Assembly: GCF_902459465.1 (NCBI RefSeq)
Contig: NC_047078.1
Location: forward strand, 3,457,691 to 3,521,690
DNA: 64,000 bases
Direction of reading: 5' to 3'
From: Asterias rubens
Lineage: Eukaryota; Echinodermata; Asteroidea; Forcipulatida; Asteriidae
The notes beneath the pieces were generated by a model, which did not search any database, was not told the origin of the DNA, and was given only the letters and a program-made list of their open reading frames with translations. A program made the translations under genes and the position numbers. Below, in pieces: positions 1-11,179 of the stretch. Numbering within the stretch: position 1 is the first letter of the stretch; every line of letters starts with the position of its first letter.

Positions 1-851
1 ATGGTGTAACTTTGCCTGCCATGCTATGCCTCTATATTATTCATAATACGTTATTTAAAAAGGAGTTTGTGAAAATTGGTAAAATGGTTCAAGTTTGCCT
101 GTAATGATTTGCCTCTACATAGTAATAATACTAATAATTAGAGATTTATAAAGCGCACATATCTGCCTAAAATGGCACCAAAGGCGCACTAGAAAAAAAC
201 ACTAGAAACGGTTATTAGCGAAATAATGACAAGTATGGAAATGACAGTTAATCGCTGGATTCCTTCATGAGGTATGTTTACAGATGCTTGTGGAACAATT
301 CTGTAGTTTTGCTAGTTTTGTGGGAAGTGCATTCCACAAAAGTGGGGCTGCTGCTGTAGACATTATGTCTATACGTCATTTAAGAAGGGTGAGAATTGGT
401 AAAATAAAAAAATTGAATAAGCAGTTGTAAAAAAACTTGTCAACCAAATGGACCGATGGTGTAAATGCAAAAAATAGTTAATGGCCTGACGTTTCGACCC
501 TAGCATGTCATTTTCGAAGGCTAAGTAATAAAATGGTGCAACTTTGCACGTCATGTATTTTTTTCCCCCGCATTAGTAACGACTGCGTTTTTAGTGATTT
601 TATTATACCAAAAGAAATTCACAACACATCTTGAGTTGATTATTTGAAAGCACTGGACAGGTCTGGTAATTCACTTGCTGTAATCCAACATAAATATACG
701 ATATGTATAAAGAGACTATTAATTTATTTTATAGAAGTATAAGTTAACTGGTGCAGCTTTGTCTGTTAGATACATTTTGTTTATATTTTAGTAAGGAAGA
801 ATTATAATTATTATGCTAACATAAGTTCACAACGTACTTTGAGTTGTTTAT
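1..851. other. AT-rich non-coding DNA
   Basis: No gene is seen. The stretch holds decayed, loosely similar segments: a motif like 'tggtgcaactttgc' recurs near 1, 90, 535 and 750, each with AT-rich flanks, suggesting an old tandem or dispersed repeat. A short piece at 480-520 (gcctgacgtttcgaccc) also looks repeat-derived. Confidence 0.5.
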
Positions 852-1190
852 TTAAAGGCACCGAACACGATTGTTTATTTTCAAAGACCATTGTCCTCAC
901 TTGGGGTATCCAAACATCATTATGCCTAACAGACCTGTGAACATTTTGAATTCGTCATCGAAAAAAAAAACCTTGTTGCACAAATTTGTGTGCTTTCAGA
1001 TGCCTAAAAAGGGCTTTGGGACTGAAAGTTGTTAACAATATTGAGTGAGAAATTATTACCTCTTTCTCAAAGAGAGAGTTCTTTATTTCAATGTGTTCTA
1101 CTGTCAACAGCTCTCTGTTACTCGTAACAAAACAATTCTATATGCTGCTACATATTTTGTGTAACTACCAAACAGGTCCATGTCCTTTAA
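852..1190. mobile_element. Family A foldback element (diverged copy)
   Basis: Bounded by ttaaaggca and tgtcctttaa. It carries the family hallmarks in order: 'caaagaccattgtcctcactt', 'acctgtgaaca', 'gtgtgctttcagatgc' and 'tctgttactcgta'. The central palindrome is worn. It is non-coding. Confidence 0.7.
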
Positions 1191-1523
1191 GCCAAGGATA
1201 CAAATATCCGTGTTCGAAAAATTTCATCACGTTTTGCCAATGATGCCAATACCCAGGATTTTTTAATAATTCAGAGCAGATTAACTGTCAGGGCAGAATT
1301 TGCCAATACCATGGGTTTTAATAATTCACCTGTTGAACATGAGGGGGTTTTAGTTGCATGAATTTCATTTAAATTATATAATTCTGGTTGTGAAGTCAAG
1401 AACTGTCAGAAAAGCGAAATGTCTACACAAGAGCGAAAATGGAGAGAAGACAATGAATGAGGTTTCAGTTGTAAACATGGGAATAATTATTAAATGGAAA
1501 ACCTACGTAGTTATAAACTGAAA

Positions 1524-1596
1524 ACCCCGTCCGGTGATCGAACCGAGGTCCTAGATGTATTAGGTGATGGAATAATACAACTACACCAACCCGAAA
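1524..1596 (-). repeat. tRNA-derived sequence (SINE head)
   Basis: The minus strand reads GGGTTGGTGTAGTTG (A-box-like) and, about 40 nt later, GGTTCGATCACC (B-box-like), the spacing of an internal Pol III promoter. The cloverleaf is too poor for a working tRNA, so I take it as a SINE head or tRNA relic. Confidence 0.5.
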
Positions 1597-1602
1597 ACAA
1601 CA

Positions 1603-1980
1603 TTAAAGGAACACGTTGCTTGGATCGGTCGAGTTGGTCTTTGAAAAGCGTTTGTAACCGTTTGTAATAAAATGCATCTGAATAGAAAGATGTTGTAAAC
1701 GTAGAATAATATGATGATCCACACAGGTTTCACTCGAAATTGCGTGGTTTTCCTATTACATCGTCGGCCATTAATTAGCACAGTTTGCCAGTTATGGTGC
1801 CATAAATGGCCGACCGTGTAGTTCGCAAAGTAAAAGGAAAGCACGCAATTTCGAGGCAAGTGTGTGTGGATCATTGTATTCTTTTACAACATCTTTCTAA
1901 CCATATACATTTTATAACAAACGGACACAAACGCTTTTCAAAAACCAACCCGATCGATCCAAGGCAACGTGTGCCTTTAA
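1603..1980. mobile_element. Family B palindromic element (near full length)
   Basis: Ends are ttaaaggaacacgttgc and its complement gcaacgtgtgcctttaa. The ~378 bp folds on itself around a centre near 1800 (ggtgccataaatggccgac). It has no coding capacity and is a non-autonomous element with possible TTAA target sites. Short open frames inside it are artefacts of the inverted repeat. Confidence 0.8.
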
Positions 1981-2116
1981 AGTTATCCGCAATGTATCTT
2001 GATTTAAAATGACCCAGCTTTTATAACACCCACATTAGGTTTGCAAACACTGCTTCTTCAATCGCTTTTAACGTTGTTATTATGTCTTAACTGTTGATCT
2101 GTTGCAAAAAGTACAT

Positions 2117-2373
2117 TACTCTCTAAATGCAAAATTATATAGTGAAAAGGCACTCTTTCAAGAGCCACATGAGAGACAACTCTTTTTCGAGTGGTCTTCC
2201 ACTCTTTTAGATTGAAGTTTGCATCTTTTTGAGTGAGTTTTCACTCAGTCCTGGGGTGAAACCCCTCTAACAGAGTGAAATAACCACCACTCTTTTTAAA
2301 GAGCCATTTTTTATGAGGGACAACTCGGAATATTAAGAGTGGTGTTTTTCACTCTTTTACATTTTAGAGAGTA
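2117..2373. mobile_element. Family C foldback element
   Basis: Terminal inverted repeats are tactctctaaatg at the left and cattttagagagta at the right. The inside is rich in ACTCTTT/AAAGAGT words pairing across the centre. A second copy lies at 43162-43381 in the opposite orientation. Confidence 0.7.
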
Positions 2374-2960
2374 CGTGGAGCCAAGATTAATAATACCATG
2401 TTACTTTATTGATTCGATTTGATTCGATTCGATTTGAATATTATAAAACGACATGAATAGTTATAGTTATCTTACCTTACAACTGATGAGTTGTCACTAG
2501 GTTTCAAAATGATGCGAGCATCAACAGTCATAAGTTTTCACACATTACCAATTCAATTGTGCGTATGCTTATTCACGGTAACAGACAAAGTACACACAAG
2601 CAGTAGTCGCAATAGTCCTTTGGATATAGTCTGTATAGTAATGCTGAACGACACTAGCCATTGTCTTTTTATTGTAAGAGTGTTGGACTGTAGCAGGCAT
2701 ATCAATTAAATCCATATATTATGCGGGTTGGATGGTTACATGTCAATAAGAATAATAACTCCAGTCCTGCCTGTTGACACCAGTTCTTCAATAGAAATTA
2801 TAAATGCTTTATAAATGCTGCTATTATAAAACGAGGTATCTCAGTTAAGATGCACTGTGTGGTACCATTGCTGCATTTGCATTTTAGTTAGCGGTGAATG
2901 GAACTTGCTGGTGCTATTATATAAGATCAAACTCCTGTTTTTCTATTTACGTTTTACGCT
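2374..2960. other. Non-coding stretch, nothing recognised
   Basis: Only short chance open frames occur. A small 'gattcgattt' iteration is present near 2410-2440. Confidence 0.4.
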
Positions 2961-2961
2961 T

Positions 2962-3067
2962 TTTCCAGAAGACGATCAGAATATTGATCCAAACTTCGAG
3001 TTGAAACCAACGGTTCTTTTCAGAACCACCCCAACTCTTTAGATATAGTAATTACATGGTGTTACCG
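2962..3067. mobile_element. Family I foldback element, one arm
   Basis: The stretch 'agaagacgatcag', 'cttttcagaaccaccccaac' and 'ggtgttaccgcaaa' is one arm of a foldback repeat. Related arms lie at 7752-7850, 27060-27250, 30430-30625, 33845-33990, 43810-43880 and 52540-52625. Confidence 0.55.
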
Positions 3068-3154
3068 CAAAAAAAACTTTCTAAATTTACGTTTTAGCTC
3101 ATCCGATTCGATTGTCCTGTTTTCGTTTGCCAAAAAAATCGTCAAAATGTGTTT

Positions 3155-3498
3155 GAAGTTGAAGGTCAAAATTGTCAAAGACCAGTGTTCTAACTTGGTG
3201 TATCCAAACATATGCAAACAAAATGTGAAAATTTTGACTTCATTGGTCATTGAAGTCGCAAGAGAATAATGACCGAAAACATCTTTAACGCACAAATTCG
3301 TTTACCTACATGCCAAAAAAGGCTCCATAATTATTCGAGTGAAAACCACCTTTTTTTTTTAAATAACGTCCCTTCAAAGGGAGTCGTTTTCTCACAATAT
3401 GTTTTACTATCAAAATCTCTCCAGTTCTCATTACCAAGTTACCATGCTAACAATTATGTTGAGTAATCACATTAGTTTCCACTGTCCAGTGCCTTTAA
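3155..3498. mobile_element. Family A foldback element (diverged copy)
   Basis: Shows 'attgtcaaagaccagtgttc', 'acttggtgtatcc', 'aatgttttactatcaa...ctcattaccaag' and the end 'actgtccagtgcctttaa'. The left end is eroded. Confidence 0.65.
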
Positions 3499-3789
3499 AT
3501 AATTTTATAATAATGTTGGAACCCCCCCCCCCCCCGGAAACGTATGAATTTCCCCACCTATTATAATTACGTGGTAGTTAATTCACGCGTGATGGCAATA
3601 ATCAATACATTTACTCAACATGACACTTGCACGTAGACGTACGTGCGAATCAGGCAGCAAAGCACATTATTTTTACCCTTCGCGAAACGGAGTCAGAAAC
3701 GGGGCAGGAATTGTAAATTTACGCTATAATTGCAGATTCTATTGTGTTTTTTTTATGAAAAAGGTCATATGAATGGTAATACAACACAT

Positions 3790-4004
3790 GTGGCTTGGTC
3801 GGCTCACGGCCACGACCCATAAATGACCGACCGTGTTAGTCGACGAGGTAAAAGCAAAACCACGCAATTTCGAGTGATACCTGTGTGGATCATTATATTC
3901 TACTTTTAAAATATCTCTCTAATCATATGCATTTTATAGCGCACGGTTACAAACGCTTTTCAAAGACCAACTCGACCCATCCTAGGCTACGCCTGTTCCT
4001 TTAA
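3790..4004. mobile_element. Family B element, right half only
   Basis: Starts near the palindrome centre (cataaatgaccgaccgtg) and runs to the end 'gcctgttcctttaa'. It matches the right half of the copy at 1603-1980. The left arm is lost. Confidence 0.65.
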
Positions 4005-4545
4005 CGTCATCTTATTCCAGTATTTCAGCTCAAACTGTCTGAGTTTCTCGTTCTTTGTTTGTCTTCAAATTGTGTTGAAGAAACGCAGACTAGGTTCAGT
4101 AACCTTCGGTTATTTGTCAGAAAGAGGAAGACATCATTGGAATATTTATTAGCGGGGGTTTGGGACTTGACAAAAATTAAAATAATAAATTAAAACAAAA
4201 AATACCCGCTAAAATGCAACGGGCATAGGTTGAAATGACAGGAGTCATAAAAAACGAGGTCAAATATTTATAGAATACCCTTGTGAAGAAAAATAGCATC
4301 TAATTTATTTTGTTAATGCATACTGAGGGAATTGTGGTAGAAAAATGGACTGTAAAGTATTTCCTGGTCAGAAGTAAGGCGTCAGAACAGAAGTGAAAAA
4401 CGGAAAAAAAAAAAACAAATCATGCCTTTTTTCTGACACTTTATACATTTCTGACCAGATCTAATTATTGTTTGCCAACACCAATTATATGTTTATGTAC
4501 AAAACAACATTACCATGTCAAATTTCAAAGTACTGCATGGGTGAT
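4005..4545. other. Non-coding AT-rich DNA
   Basis: Short A-tracts and no open frame worth naming. No repeat hallmark was recognised. Confidence 0.4.
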
Positions 4546-5257
4546 TTAAGGCAATGGGCAGCTATAAAATGGTAATTGCCAAAGACCAGTATTCACATTT
4601 GGTATACACAACATGCATAACATAACAAATCACTGTGAACAATTATTATTGACTCAATTGGTCAGTGAAGTTTCAAACTTATTTATTTATTTTTCATTTA
4701 TTAGTCTTTTTTGTTTACTCATAATGTTTTGTAGCGTTGTCGTTTCTGTTATGTTTTTTTCCCCTTACATTGTTGCCTTGTTTGTATTTTCTGTACTTGT
4801 ACTGTTGAGGTCGAATAAATAATAATAATAAGAACATAAGATTAATGAAAGTCAAAACAGCTAGGTAGTGTCGGAAAAACACAATCAACATACAGGGGCC
4901 TGGTATGGGAATCGAACCGGGGCCACAGAGGTGAAAGGCAGGTGCAAAAAAAAACAACTGAGCCAACCTGACTCCCATAGGGTCTTCTTCATTCCAACAA
5001 GTTTATACTGCAAATTGGTGAACTTAATGAACACCATTACTGTATCTTCTACGCTGACGACACACAATTGTACACAACTTTCAGTCCATATCCTTGGTAG
5101 GCGTCACGACAACATCCTCTTGCCACTCACCAACTGCTTGCAACTTCGATGACCGATTAAGCTCATTCACCGGTTTTGTTACTTTATGCATATGTTCAGA
5201 TACATCAAGTGAGAAGGCTGGTCTTTGACAATAACCAAAGGTGTCCAGTGTCTTTAA
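4546..5257. mobile_element. Family A element interrupted by other DNA
   Basis: The outer left arm (4546-4680: ttaaggcaatgggc ... ggtcagtgaagttt) and outer right arm (about 5135-5257: cttcgatgaccgatt ... gtgtccagtgtctttaa) are the matching ends of one family A element. The middle is replaced by unrelated DNA that includes a tRNA-like SINE at 4893-4978. Confidence 0.5.
4893..4978 (-). repeat. tRNA-derived SINE head
   Basis: The minus strand carries GGTTGGCTCAGTTG (A-box-like), then CCTTTCACC, then CCCGGTTCGATTCCC (B box). A run of T within the D-loop region breaks the tRNA fold, so this is a SINE head rather than a tRNA gene. Confidence 0.6.
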
Positions 5258-5785
5258 ATGTCAAATTGAAATCTAAATGGTTGACTGAAGGCCAGAGGCT
5301 GAAATAGGAAATTGTATATAAATAGTAATATTAACATTATGGCCGCTCGGAACCAAAACGCAAAATGAATTATGTTGTTTTACACCATAACCGTCTTCTG
5401 TGTTTAGGAGTTCTGCTTATTTATTTTTAACTGAACAATTCCAAATGTTTTGTCCATAGAGTTAGCAACGGGTAAAAGTATATCATCTGAACTAATTGAA
5501 CGACAAGATGGTGTGAGCCTTGCTCTCTCAACAAAGTATGATTATGAAATAAACATATTTTTATAACAAAAAAGCTCAATTAATAACTAGTGGCTTCACT
5601 GCATTACTTATATAATTAACTGTTTTTGTGGGAAAATACGCCAAACAAACCAAACGGACATCTCACACCCACTCTAGAGATGGAGAAAAACAACACAGAG
5701 AAATAACCAGACGGTTGAACATGGGGGTGGAGGTCGGTGATGGAAAAACAACATGAAGCCTGAATGGCGTGTTATGTGTTTTGCT
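5258..5785. other. Non-coding stretch
   Basis: No gene or recognised repeat is seen. Confidence 0.4.
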
Positions 5786-6661
5786 CATAGAAATAGAACC
5801 CGGTGTGGCGGTTTCAGTCTTCCGCCGTGTTCAGTTTTCCGGGTGACGTTGCCAGACATTTCAGCACGTTGTTCGAACGGTTTTAGCTTTCCGGCGTGTT
5901 CAGTTTTCCGGGTGACGAGACAGTACACACATAATAACACATCTGTAATTACACAGTATTTGCTTTTTGTCACATCTATAAACTGCTTTCATTTCCTTTT
6001 TATTTCCATTTTGAGTTACCTATTTTCCCAAGAAAATTGACTAAGTCACTGGATCTTTTTGGACCATTCTCTGTATTCAACGTGTAAAGCACCATCTATA
6101 TTACCCTTGAAATGGGGGCATATTTTTCTTCCTTGAACAACTCCTAAACACACCAAATTCTTTCATACGATCCACGCGTTCGCCGCCTCGTTGTACTCGT
6201 GGACGCCGCCATGACAGCTACCGGAGAGTAACACACGGATGACTCAATACGGCACTAAAAATGAACTACTTTCGCTTGCTGTGCGCAGGCATCGCATGAC
6301 GTAATGTTACCGTATTTGGTCATTCGGAAAACTGAACACGGCGGAAAGTTGAAACCGCCACACCGGAGAATGCTGAGCTCGACCACCCTCTGTGTCGTCT
6401 GCCTGTGGACGCGGCGTATCAATACCGCGCAATACGCGCGTATGGCAAAATTATCATCGTGTGACACGCGCGTATGGCAAAATGGCAAGATGTCAGCGCA
6501 CATAGACCATTTCTAGTGTTTTCATTGGTCAATGATGATATCAAAATATTTTGCCATACACGCGTTACGAAAATGGCGTGTGCGCGTCCATAAAAATGGT
6601 CTCACAACGAAACCGCACGCACAATGAGACACTCAGCGTTCTCCGGGTTCTATTTCTATGG
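5786..6661. mobile_element. ~880-bp element with long inverted ends
   Basis: The left end catagaaatagaacccgg is matched by ccgggttctatttctatg at the right. Further in, ggcggtttcagtcttccgcc...cagttttccg (5803-5858) is inverted at 6316-6366 (cggaaaactgaac...gaaaccgcc). An additional direct copy of the cagttttccgggtgacg motif ends at 5918. There is no transposase frame. GC and CpG content are higher than in the surroundings. Confidence 0.65.
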
Positions 6662-7319
6662 TTTTGCTGTAATGGTGCAGAAAGATGGAGTGCTGTTGCT
6701 ATGTAGGTAACTTCCCTCAAATCAGAGACGATGACGTAGTGGCGCAGTTCGCTAGACCCAAATGAACACCAGCCACAACGTGACCCCGTCTACTCAACGT
6801 GACCCTGCTACTCAGGGATCGCGTTGTTGTGAAAACCAAGCCGCACTTTGTATAACTGTAAAATGGATGAACGCATGGTTCCCCCCGTGTTCCATAAACC
6901 TGATAAAGTATGCACTTAGTAGTCTTCCTGTATACAAATTGTATAAATATCCCCCAAAACGCAAAAATGCAAATGCATATGAAAGAAAATAGAACATCAT
7001 AGAGATACGGAACAAGGCAACGCAACGACCACACAAAATAAACCATCAGGAACAGCGCCCCACTTCAAACTCAAACAAACTATAACTCGTTTTCAACTCA
7101 GGACACATGAAAACAAAAAAAGGGGTTTCGAACTTTTGTTGTCTTTTTGTGTAGCATAGTTCTTTTTTGCACTAGGAGTGTCATCATTGACAGATGGCTC
7201 ATTAGAAATGTTTAACATTGTTATTATTAGTATTATAGTTGATTATGAAAGAATCAATAAACCAAAAGCTGGTACAAAACTACAATCAACCAGAACTTCT
7301 GTCTATTGTGTATGTTTAA

Positions 7320-7375
7320 AGATTTAAAATAACAAAAATAAAAAATTAAATTAAAGTTAAAAAATTTAAATTAAA
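7320..7375. repeat. A/T-only low-complexity tract
   Basis: Almost entirely 'aaat' and 'ttaaa' words. Confidence 0.6.
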
Positions 7376-7528
7376 TATCGTAACTACTCTCACTAAACTT
7401 GTCAATGTTTATGTTAGTCCATTTTGTGTTTTCGTTTATCTGGGCAATGCCCACCTCCGGCTTGTACTTTTCTGGATGCCCCCATCTCAAATTCTCCTCA
7501 ATTCAGTACTTCGAATAATTTGTTAACT

Positions 7529-7915
7529 TGATTCTCTGGTGGAATGGTAACAAATGTCTTGAAATGAAATAAATTAAATTAACTTCCATTATCACCAAGG
7601 TTCGGCACCGCAGTGCCATTTTCCCTATTTCCAATTCACTTCAACACTAATTTGAATAAAGTTATTTTCATTCTCTGCTGGTCAGGACTGGAATGTCTTG
7701 AAATCAAATGGAGTGAAATTAATTATCATTATCATCAAGGTTCTGCACGTCAGTACTGCTGGAATATTCCAGAGTTGAAACCCGACTATGTTTTTCAGAA
7801 CCACCCCAAATAATTTAGGGATTATTATTACATGTTGTTACCGCAAACCTCCATGAAAATGAAATGAAATGATATTAACTTACATTATCATCAAAGTCGG
7901 CACGGCAGTACCACT
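7529..7915. repeat. Degenerate ~145-bp tandem repeat, three copies
   Basis: Three copies share 'tgaaatnaaatnaa', then 'ttatcatcaaggttc', then 'ggcacngcagtnc' (ending near 7617, 7757 and 7912). The second copy is split by a family I arm (7752-7850). Confidence 0.55.
7752..7850. mobile_element. Family I foldback element, one arm
   Basis: Contains 'cagagttgaaaccc', 'tttcagaaccacccc' and 'gttgttaccgcaaa', matching the arm at 2962-3067. Confidence 0.5.
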
Positions 7916-8184
7916 GGTATATATTCCATGTGACTTGTCTCGATAGTTTTGCGGCCCATTGGATAATAGGCGTCGATTGAGCGCGCAGTCAATTGTCCTA
8001 TTGACGACTTTGCCTACCCGCTACAGATGACACCGGAATAACCATGTAATTTATTTTCCGTGAATGAGGCAAGGTTTTTTGAACGACGTCATCAAAATGA
8101 AATAAGTCCCTGGTATGTATGCTGCCACCAAGTGTTCGAAAGATATCTTTGTTTAATAATGTTCGCTCGTCCCCAGGCCTTGCT

Positions 8185-8561
8185 TTAAAGGACTAGGATA
8201 CTGTCGGTAATTGTCAAAGACCAGTCTCCTCACCTTGTATATCTCAACAATTATGCACAAAACAACAAGCCTGTGAACGTTTGAGCTCAATGGTCGTCGA
8301 AGTTGCGAGAGAATAATGAAAGAAAGAACACACTTTCGCAAAATTTGTGTGCTTTCAGATGTTTGATTTCGAGACCTCAGCTGAGGTCTCAAAATCGATT
8401 CAAATATTTTAGTGAGAAATTACTTCTTTCCAAAGAGCTATGTTACTTCAAAGGGAGCCGTTTCTCACATTTGCACAACAGCTTTCCATTGCTCGTTACC
8501 AAATTAGTTTTTATGCTATTAATTATTTTGAGTAATTACCAATAGTGTCCAATGCCTTTAA
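8185..8561. mobile_element. Family A foldback element flanked by TTAA
   Basis: Flanked as tgctTTAAagga...gcctTTAAccaa, consistent with a duplicated TTAA target. The central palindrome is clear: tttcgagacctcagc and gctgaggtctcaaaat. Confidence 0.75.
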
Positions 8562-8802
8562 CCAAGGCGCTGGGATGGGCAAACGTATCAAGCACGCTCA
8601 TTGGTTAATGTGTAATCCCATCATGCATCACACTCGCAGCGCGCTATATTTCTATGTACTGCACCCATGACGATACTTCGTGGTCAATATGCCCCTGGTG
8701 ATACCAGCGGTCCTGAATATAGACTGGCCGCTATAGTGCCGAGCGAGTATTTAATATTGAACAACACAAAAATATAATTTCTTTAATAAGGGAATCAATG
8801 TG

Positions 8803-8880
8803 TGGTGACGAGAGAGGGATTTGAACCAACGACCTCTGGTTTTCTGTGCCGGTGTGGCAGACTGGCCCCTTGGAGAATCT
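8803..8880 (-). repeat. tRNA-like remnant
   Basis: The plus-strand string 'gagagagggatttgaacc' reads on the minus strand as GGTTCAAATCCC, a B-box/T-arm. No convincing A box accompanies it. Just before it, 8788-8805 (aataagggaatcaatgtgtg) is the end of a family F element. Confidence 0.35.
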
Positions 8881-8953
8881 GGTACCCCATAGCAAACTGT
8901 TTGCACATTCTTCCGATAGCGCCCTCTTTTGAATCAACCTCCTCAAGCCCATG

Positions 8954-9340
8954 TTAATGGCAGTGGACACTATTGGTAATTACTCAAAATAATTATTAGC
9001 ATAAAACCTTTCTTGGTGACGAGTATTGGGGAGAGGTTGGTGGTATAAAACATTGCGAGAAACAGCTCCCTCTGAAGTGCCACAGTTTGGGAGAAAGAAG
9101 TAATTTTCCACGAATTTGATTTCGAGACCTCAAGTTTAGAATTTGAGGTCTCGAAATCAAGCATCTGAAAGCACACAGCTTCGTGTGACAAGGGTGTTTT
9201 CTTCTTTCATTTTTATCTCGCAACTTTGATGACTGATTGAGCTCAAATTTTCACAGGTTTGTTATTTTATGCATATGTTGAGATACACCAACTGTGAAGG
9301 CTAGTCTTTGACAATTACCAATAGTGTCCACTGCCTTCAA
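8954..9340. mobile_element. Family A foldback element, nearly full length
   Basis: Left end ttaatggcagtggacactattgg, right end ccaatagtgtccactgcctt. The centre is gatttcgagacctcaag...ttgaggtctcgaaatc. This is one of the best-preserved copies. Confidence 0.85.
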
Positions 9341-9449
9341 GGCCGTGTCCGAATTGGCGACTTCGGCTACAGTTATGGCTAGGGCGCGCGCGTCTGTCTA
9401 TTCTTCAACACTGACAGACGCGCTAATCTAGGGGAAAAATTTCTCATTT

Positions 9450-9482
9450 GGGCATATAATTTCCACACTCTACCAACTGAGC
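9450..9482 (-). repeat. tRNA A-box fragment
   Basis: The minus strand reads AAGATAGCTCAGTTGGTAGA, a textbook tRNA D-arm, but no T-arm lies at tRNA spacing. It is a relic of a tRNA-derived SINE. Confidence 0.45.
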
Positions 9483-10192
9483 TATCTTGTCTTGTTTTTT
9501 GGAGGTAGGCGTATTCCTATAGTTTGACAAGAAAATTCGTTCGGGGTGCCTGTCAGAAGCCACGTAACCGTAAACAGCTGAGTAGCCAGGGGGGTCACAC
9601 CCATGTTCTGATACCTTGGAAGCGGCTGCCAGGGGTTCACATTAAATAACGGTATGTGACATTTTATTAAAAAATAATAAGCCACAAGAAAAACTTATTG
9701 GTTTTTTTTATTGACTTTTAGGTTAAACAACGACAATTAGTAAAATTACTAAATTAATGTTACCTTATGTTTCTCATGATCATTGCACTCACTCTGTGGA
9801 ACAATCTCCCCATCACATTCGATCTATTACCCCACTCTGAGTAATATACAATTGCCATGAAAACCCATCTCTTTATTAAGCGTATACAACATTAATTACC
9901 TAATTCGTGTGTTAGTCTTAGAATAAGATCGATCACCAAACAGTAATTAAATAAATCAACATGTACATTTATTTTAATAGATTGGAAGTGCCCGGAGAAA
10001 ACTTTGTATTATGTGCTAAATAAATCGACTACCTTCACTATTTTTGTAAATAATTACATTATCAGCTACCCGCATACAGGCTTATTGGCTACAGTCAATA
10101 CGAAAACACGCTCTTTAATTCATAACCACATACCGGAAGAAAATTATTTCACCACCCAGTCATTACAGTGTGGGTTTGTCCTAAAGAACATG

Positions 10193-10562
10193 TTGAAGGC
10201 AGTGGACACTATTGGTAATTACTCAAAATAATGTTTAGCATAAAACCTTTCTTGGTGAAGAGTAATGGGGAGAGGTTGATACGTAGTATAAAACATTGTG
10301 AGAAACAGCTCCCTCTGATATGGCATAGATTTCGAGAAAGAAGTAATTTTCCACGAATGTGATTTCGAGACCTCAGATTTAGAACTTGAGCTCTCGAAAT
10401 CAACTATCTAAACGCACACAACTTCGTGTGACAGGTTTTTATTTTATTTCATTATTATCTCACAAGTTCGATGACCGATTGAGCTTAAACTTTTACAGGT
10501 TGAGATACACCAACTGTGAAGTCTAGTCTTTGACAATTACCAATAGTGTCCACTGCCTTTAA
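10193..10562. mobile_element. Family A foldback element next to the TRPC-like gene
   Basis: Runs from ttgaaggcagtggacac to gtgtccactgcctttaa and ends only ~45 bp from the stop codon of the TRPC-like gene. On the minus strand it supplies AATAAA words (plus-strand tttatt at 10438-10448) that could serve as that gene's polyadenylation signal. That use is inference. Confidence 0.85.
10438..10448 (-). promoter_or_regulatory. Candidate poly(A) signals of the TRPC-like gene
   Basis: Two overlapping AATAAA words on the minus strand, 160-170 bp past the stop at 10606 and inside a family A element. They are the nearest canonical signals seen. Confidence 0.35.
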
Positions 10563-10605
10563 TACATAGAGTGGCTATAAACCCCTCATTTTGCAAAAAC
10601 AAGTT

Positions 10606-11179
10606 TTAAAACCGCCATTGTTGTTGTTTCTTGGGTGAAACCAACGGCATAGACTTTCTTTTTGTAAGTCTAGATTTTATGGTACTTTTTTGTCCCCCTC
10701 GCTTAGCATTCTTTTTGGCGATGTTACTCACTCCCGGGTCTGTTTTTGCCGAATCCGACTCTGCTGAAGGAAACCTTCTTCTTGATGAAGAGGTGGGGGT
10801 GCTGGAAGAGGAGGGACATGTATCCAATTGCAACGGTGGTGTATCAGTTGTACATGATAACGATTGGGGTTTAAAGTGTAATGGGGGCATTGGTGACTCA
10901 GAGGGTCGAGTTGTCTCCGAGGGTGTTGGTAACACCGGATGATCTTCCGTGGGGACTTGGGATGGAGTGGGCAGGGTTGGTGGGACGATTTCTATGTCAG
11001 CCAGTGTTGTGTGGAACTCCTCTGTCTTTTCAATGTTCTCAAGGAGGACGGATCCAATAGAGGCAGTCCTCTCAGCGATGAGTGGGATCAGTGCTGACTT
11101 CTGTCTGAGTTGAATACATTCTTCTCGCGTTTTCTGTAATTTGTCGAGCATATCACAAGTTCTCTTAAACGTTTCGTAC
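10606..11179 (-). CDS. TRPC-like gene, last coding exon
   Basis: Acceptor ttcgtcttcag precedes G-TAC-GAA; the first base completes an Arg codon (FR-YETFKR). It codes the cytoplasmic tail of 190 residues and stops with TAA at 10608-10606. The middle is Pro/Ser/Thr-rich, the end Lys/Arg-rich, and no PDZ-ligand motif is obvious. Confidence 0.8.

Noticed and set aside
8970-9223. Frames of the type [14 protein letters not shown] seen in several places
   Set aside because: They are reading frames of the family A foldback element and recur wherever it does.
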